Both the position numbers and the translations under genes were made by a program. A stretch of 64,000 nt of DNA from Acridotheres tristis (taxonomy: Eukaryota > Chordata > Aves > Passeriformes > Sturnidae): the NCBI GenBank assembly GCA_037013685.1, contig CM072888.1, positions 12,838,216-12,902,215 on the forward strand, read 5' to 3'. The notes beneath the pieces were generated by a model, which ran no database searches, was not told the origin of the DNA, and saw only the letters and a list, made by a program, of their open reading frames with translations. Shown one piece after another: positions 59,793 through 64,000 of this stretch. The number at the start of each line of letters is the position of its first letter. Within the stretch, counting starts at the first letter, position 1.

Positions 59793-59823
59793 AAGAGAAA
59801 GAAAAGAAAAGAAACAAAAAACA
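59793..59823. repeat. (GAAAA)n purine tract
   Basis: Repeated GAAAA/GAAA units followed by CAAAAAACA form a short, impure pentanucleotide repeat. Confidence 0.8.
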
Positions 59824-61637
59824 CTGGGGAAGGGTGGTGGACCTCTTAACACCAAAATCAGGAACCTTACATGAAAGTTACCTCACACCATAGAACATGG
59901 GCAGGCACTACTTATTTCAAGGGAAAAATTGCCTAGTAATATGAATAAAGGAGTATTGGAAAGGAGGTCTATGTTAAAGGGTGGTAATGAGTGAGAGCAT
60001 CCAAAATAGCTGGAATGCTATGACTGCTCTTCTCTTTGGCAATTCTTATAGCCCTGGTTACATTGTAAATTAGAGTATCATCAATTCCCTCAAAAACTCA
60101 AAAAAAGTTGAGAACTTGTGTTTCCACAACAACTTTTTATAGGAGACGTAGGCTCATTCACTCATTTTGAGCTGCTTCAGCCACAGAATCTGTATTATTT
60201 ACAATGCAGATAGTCTTGGGAAAAAAGCAGTTATTAGTAAGACTTTGACTGTCTCATTTTGTCTATGGAAAAATGTGAGGACAGGTTTTTCCACTGAAAG
60301 TTATGATCAGGAGAGAAAATGATGAATTAAACCAACCTTGCTGAAGGTTGATATCTGATGTATTAGAGGACTAAGAAACCTAATCTACTTGCTTGTGAAT
60401 ATACAATGGATATAAAGATTATCAGCAAGGGCAAAGCAGGGGCATTCTTAATCTGAAATAGATATTATTTGCAGCTTGTCTGCCTTCTATGGGCTTGAGT
60501 GTTCCTGCAGACATCTACAGGTTTGCTCAAACTTAGAAATCTCACTGAGCCATTGTATGTGACAGTAACATAACTGACTCATAAGTAAATGGGGTCAGCT
60601 ATGCAGGACTTTTTCTTTTATTTTCTTTCTCCTTTCTTGCTCTCTAATTTCTTATTGGTGAGAATATTTTGTTCCTCTGTGGCTCCTGCTAATCAGGGTA
60701 ATTTTTCTCCTTGCACACTCTGGTCCCTTATCAATATCAGAGTAAATTCTGCCACTGATGTCACTGAAGACAGGTTTATACATTTATATGTAATTATATT
60801 AGTGATCTAGAAAGATTAAACAAGCAAAGAAACATAAAATCTCACAATATGAATATATATAGTTACAGCAATAAAAAACAAAGTTAAAAAAATTCCTAAA
60901 TTGAGGGGAAAAAAATCTGCTAAAACACTGGTTAGGAAATATGCATCATTAATTCATATATGCTGAGAGAGATTATGAGGTCACATACAAATAAAGAGGC
61001 TTTGAGATTACGAGTTGGGCTGATGATAAAGCTACAATCTAATTTACTATTAATTGGTTTTAATGAGTATCCAGAGAACCTGCTCTACTGCAGGATCCAA
61101 TTCTCCTATGCAGTGCAACATCCTCTATATGGAAACTGGGAGATGTACATTGCAACAGGATCAGGAAAACTGTAACTCTACCTATTTCTTAGCATCTTAT
61201 GGAGGAAGGCACTAAGGACTGTACATTACACATGATTGTAAAGAATTGTTTTGATTAAATACATATTAAAATGTAAATTTCTTGTCAGCATTGTTGAAAG
61301 CGTCCTTTTAAATGTTTCAGCATTGTTATAGTGAATCAATTCAAGTCTGCAAGATCCTTGACACAGATTTTCTTTAATATATATGAATACTATGCATTTT
61401 ACTTTTTAAGGTCTGTTATGAATAGAATACTTTTGTCTCTCCTCCAAGCTAGATACACAAGGCCCATCCTTGAGTGTTTTATGACAACCCTGAAACAATG
61501 TCAGAGCCTCTTCTGGCCCATGGTAAGGCAAGAGCTGGAGTAATAAAAGTAGGAAAATTACTCAGAGTGAGATATCCCTCAGCTGCACTGGGAAAGACCA
61601 TGCAGAGAAAGGGCTGGAGAGCTGGTGGTGGCCACTG

Positions 61638-61699
61638 AAAAAAAAAAAGGCTGGGCTGCTTTGGGACTGTGGCTTCAGGATTAAAAAAAAAAAAAAAAA
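61638..61699. repeat. Two A-runs (A11 and A17)
   Basis: A11 lies at 61638-61648 and A17 at 61683-61699, separated by a short GGCTGGGCTGCTTTGGGACT-type spacer. They are mononucleotide repeats likely to vary in length and prone to sequencing error. Confidence 0.9.
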
Positions 61700-62074
61700 T
61701 TCAGCTCGGATGGGTCATGAAGGTTTAGTTGCTCCTTTTACCCACTGGTTTATTTCCATGAGTGGAAAACTCTTTTTAACCTTGTGTGGTTGTTTTTGTG
61801 CTGATGATTGGGTGCAAAACATGAGCACTTCCATCAGCCTGGTCTGAGAGGGCTTTGTGCCAGCTGTGCTCAGGGTGGGCAGCCATGCAGGGGGCAACAA
61901 AGAAGAAAATCAAGCCCCTGATGATTCTATTATTTAAAAAGAGGAAAAAACTCAACAGATTCTATCAATTGAGCAGTGCCCCAACCAGGGGAAGTGCTTT
62001 TTCCTAACAGCAGAAGTCAACAGGGCAATCAAAAGGTTATTTAGATGCTGTGCTCTGGAGTCTGAGATGCAATT

Positions 62075-62124
62075 GCCTTTTATAACTAAAAAAGTGTTGG
62101 CCTTTATAACTAGAAAACAATTTG
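62075..62124. repeat. Imperfect 25-bp tandem duplication
   Basis: GCCTTTTATAACTAAAAAAG and GCCTTTATAACTAGAAAAC occur 25 bases apart and start two adjacent units. The last bases of the units (GTGTTG versus AATTTG) are less alike. Confidence 0.75.
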
Positions 62125-64000
62125 TTAATGTAATGTTGATTCTTTCAGACTGGGCTTGGTTGAGTTTTGGGGTTTTTGTGTTTAAAAGAAAGACTGGTAA
62201 TGTCTGGGTAATAATTTGGATGGGGGGGGGTGCCTGACACAGTGTTTAGGATTGGGGGCCATGCTGTCTAGGATAGACTTTGAGGCCAGAAACAGGACAA
62301 GGTTTAGCCCCATTATGTAATATAGAAAAGCTGCTAAGGGAAGTTTGTCTTGCACTGCCCAGGCTACTAAACCTTGTTTTTTCAGCAAGCAAGTGATCTC
62401 CAGGGATGATTTAGAAGCACTGGAGACAAGAGAGTACTTCAACATTACTGCCTGCTTCACTTTGTGTTTGTCTGTGAAGGCGCCCATCGGTGCTCATAAG
62501 ACAGACTATAAATAGGGGGAGGAAAAAATGGGAAATGCTCAAAACAGACTACAAGCAAAAAGAGGAAGAAAGTATTATGAAGATAACATTTACTCCAGCT
62601 CTCCTGCATCAAGGAAAGGGATCTAACAGAGCCTGCAAATGTGTGCTGCAGACTGAACCCAAGCAATCATTATGGGCTGATACATGAATTGGCTGCTCAC
62701 GAAAGATGAACTTGTTAAGTATCCAGCATGCTCCCAGAAATAGACTCTGAAATACATCTTTTGCTGATATTTTTTTTCCTCCAGCTTGAAAAGACGGAGC
62801 AGACTTAAACGTAAAAGACTGGTTAATAAAATATACTTGAAATATTGAAATGAAACAGGAGGATCTTGGGCTGAACTGTTTAACTTTTGAAGTATAAAAT
62901 GTAAGTTCATTCATTATGGTGATATGTTTCTCTTCCTGCTCCAAGGAGAGGGAGTCCAGATTGCTCCATCTTGTTTTTGGTATTGTTCTTTTACCAAAAT
63001 GGGACTGATGGTGAATTTATGCTAATCCTTAGACATCGTTAAGGTGAAATTTGCAATATTTAAGAGCAGAGAGGTCAGTTCAGAGCCTACTTAAGCCTCT
63101 AAGTCGTGTGACCAAGGAGCCAAAGAAACAACTGTAGGTGACAGTCCTGCCATGTGAAATTTCTGGAGAGGGAGTCAGGCAAAGAGGACACTGATCTTCT
63201 CACCCAAAGTGTTGAGTGGATGTGAAAGATGAAAGCCCTAGCAGAAGAAATGCCTTTCTGCTTTTTTGGCTGAACTTCTAACAGTGAGCCACGGATCTGT
63301 CATTCAGCCCCTGTCAGCTGTAATATGCAAGCCACATGCAAGGCAGCTCCACACAGCTGAAAGGAGTGCTGCTCCATAGAGGAGTCAGATTTGTAGCCTG
63401 CCATCAGGGTGGCCAAACATGCATTGCTGAGGTGTGAATTATGAAAGATAGTTTCCAAATGTCCAACGGGCAATAAACATTAATATAAACTAGACATGGG
63501 CCCGTGCCAAATAGCCCCAACTCGCAGAGTGTTTGGATTGCAAACATTTGATCAGGATCCAAACTTTGCAGCTGGCCTTATCTCTGCAGTGGCCAAGCCA
63601 AACCCTCAGGGTTTGTGGCCACCTGGCACATTCTGTGATCCAAGGATGCAGTATCTGATTACCTGCTCCTTTGCCACCTCCAGCTAGCAGCCCTTTTTAT
63701 CAGCCCTCCCCTGGGCTTCCTGCCTTGCTCTGGAATTCTTTTTCTCTGCCTTCATGGTTTGCCTCTCTCTGACTCACACTGGAAGTTCTCCAAATTAGGG
63801 GCACACTTTAAATCTCTTGTGAGCAGCTCTGCCTAGAATGATGCAATATTGTGGAAAATCACCAAGGAAATCATGGGGTCTGAGCATGAACCTTGCACCT
63901 TCCATACAAGGGTGACAAAGGGGACTGGACTGCTGTACAGGTAACAGAGAGGCAGGCAAGAAATACATTCAATAAACACAGCCAGTTCCACTCAGAGGAC

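Larger units (their letters stand above)
56751..64000. other. No gene seen
   Basis: GC-richer at 56940-57320 and 59270-59530, otherwise A+T-rich. A G9 run lies at 62222-62230. The 144-codon + frame at 57115-57549 and the 126-codon minus frame at 58596-58976 are not recognised. Confidence 0.5.

Overview
The window reads as non-coding nuclear DNA from a vertebrate, most likely a bird. It is A+T-rich by eye and depleted in CpG. The only interspersed repeats I can recognise are old 3' ends of CR1 LINE retrotransposons (four secure or probable, two weaker) and one probable MIR-type SINE remnant. No L1 or Alu-like sequence is seen. CR1 3' ends that stop in an 8-bp ATTCTATG/ATTCTGTG-type terminus are characteristic of sauropsids. 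The low repeat load favours a bird over a turtle or crocodile, but that last step is inference. No bacterial operons, tRNA or rRNA genes, or CRISPR arrays were seen. I found no exon of any protein I can name, so the window is probably a gene desert or the inside of very long introns. Layout: 1-11.8 kb is A+T-rich unique sequence with a perfect 16-bp palindrome at 10.85 kb. 11.8-12.6 kb holds two CR1 3' ends in the same orientation from different subfamilies; the first keeps an open reading frame up to the family's normal stop codon. 14.2-14.4 kb is a long TA-rich low-complexity tract. 19.5 kb carries the MIR-like fragment. 20.6-21.2 kb is a slightly GC-richer block followed by an A/C-rich tail. 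23.3-24.3 kb is GC-richer, with a short CTG run and a weak CR1 remnant. 29.2 kb has a CR1 terminus. 30.59 kb has an exact 36-bp tandem duplication. 31.8 kb has an A21 tract. 34.46-34.50 kb is a compound CA/GA microsatellite followed by a GC-rich patch. 39.1-39.6 kb is the longest frame-broken CR1 copy. 41.6 kb has a 43-bp diverged tandem duplication. 43.8-44.1 kb, 24.3-24.5 kb and 52.7-52.9 kb resemble regulatory (enhancer-type) conserved elements in motif content only; conservation cannot be tested from one sequence. 56.7 kb has a minus-strand CR1 terminus. The remainder to 64 kb is unique sequence with simple repeats. No genes can be shown to work together here. The functional content, if any, is likely regulatory. 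The open frames of 60-160 codons are mostly what random A+T-rich DNA yields, and the 197-codon one is CR1 coding remnant plus upstream sequence. No convincing new biological system was found. The best leads are the motif-dense candidate enhancer around 44.0 kb, the palindrome at 10.85 kb, the exact 36-bp duplication, and two exon-like segments at 33.75 and 43.57 kb.
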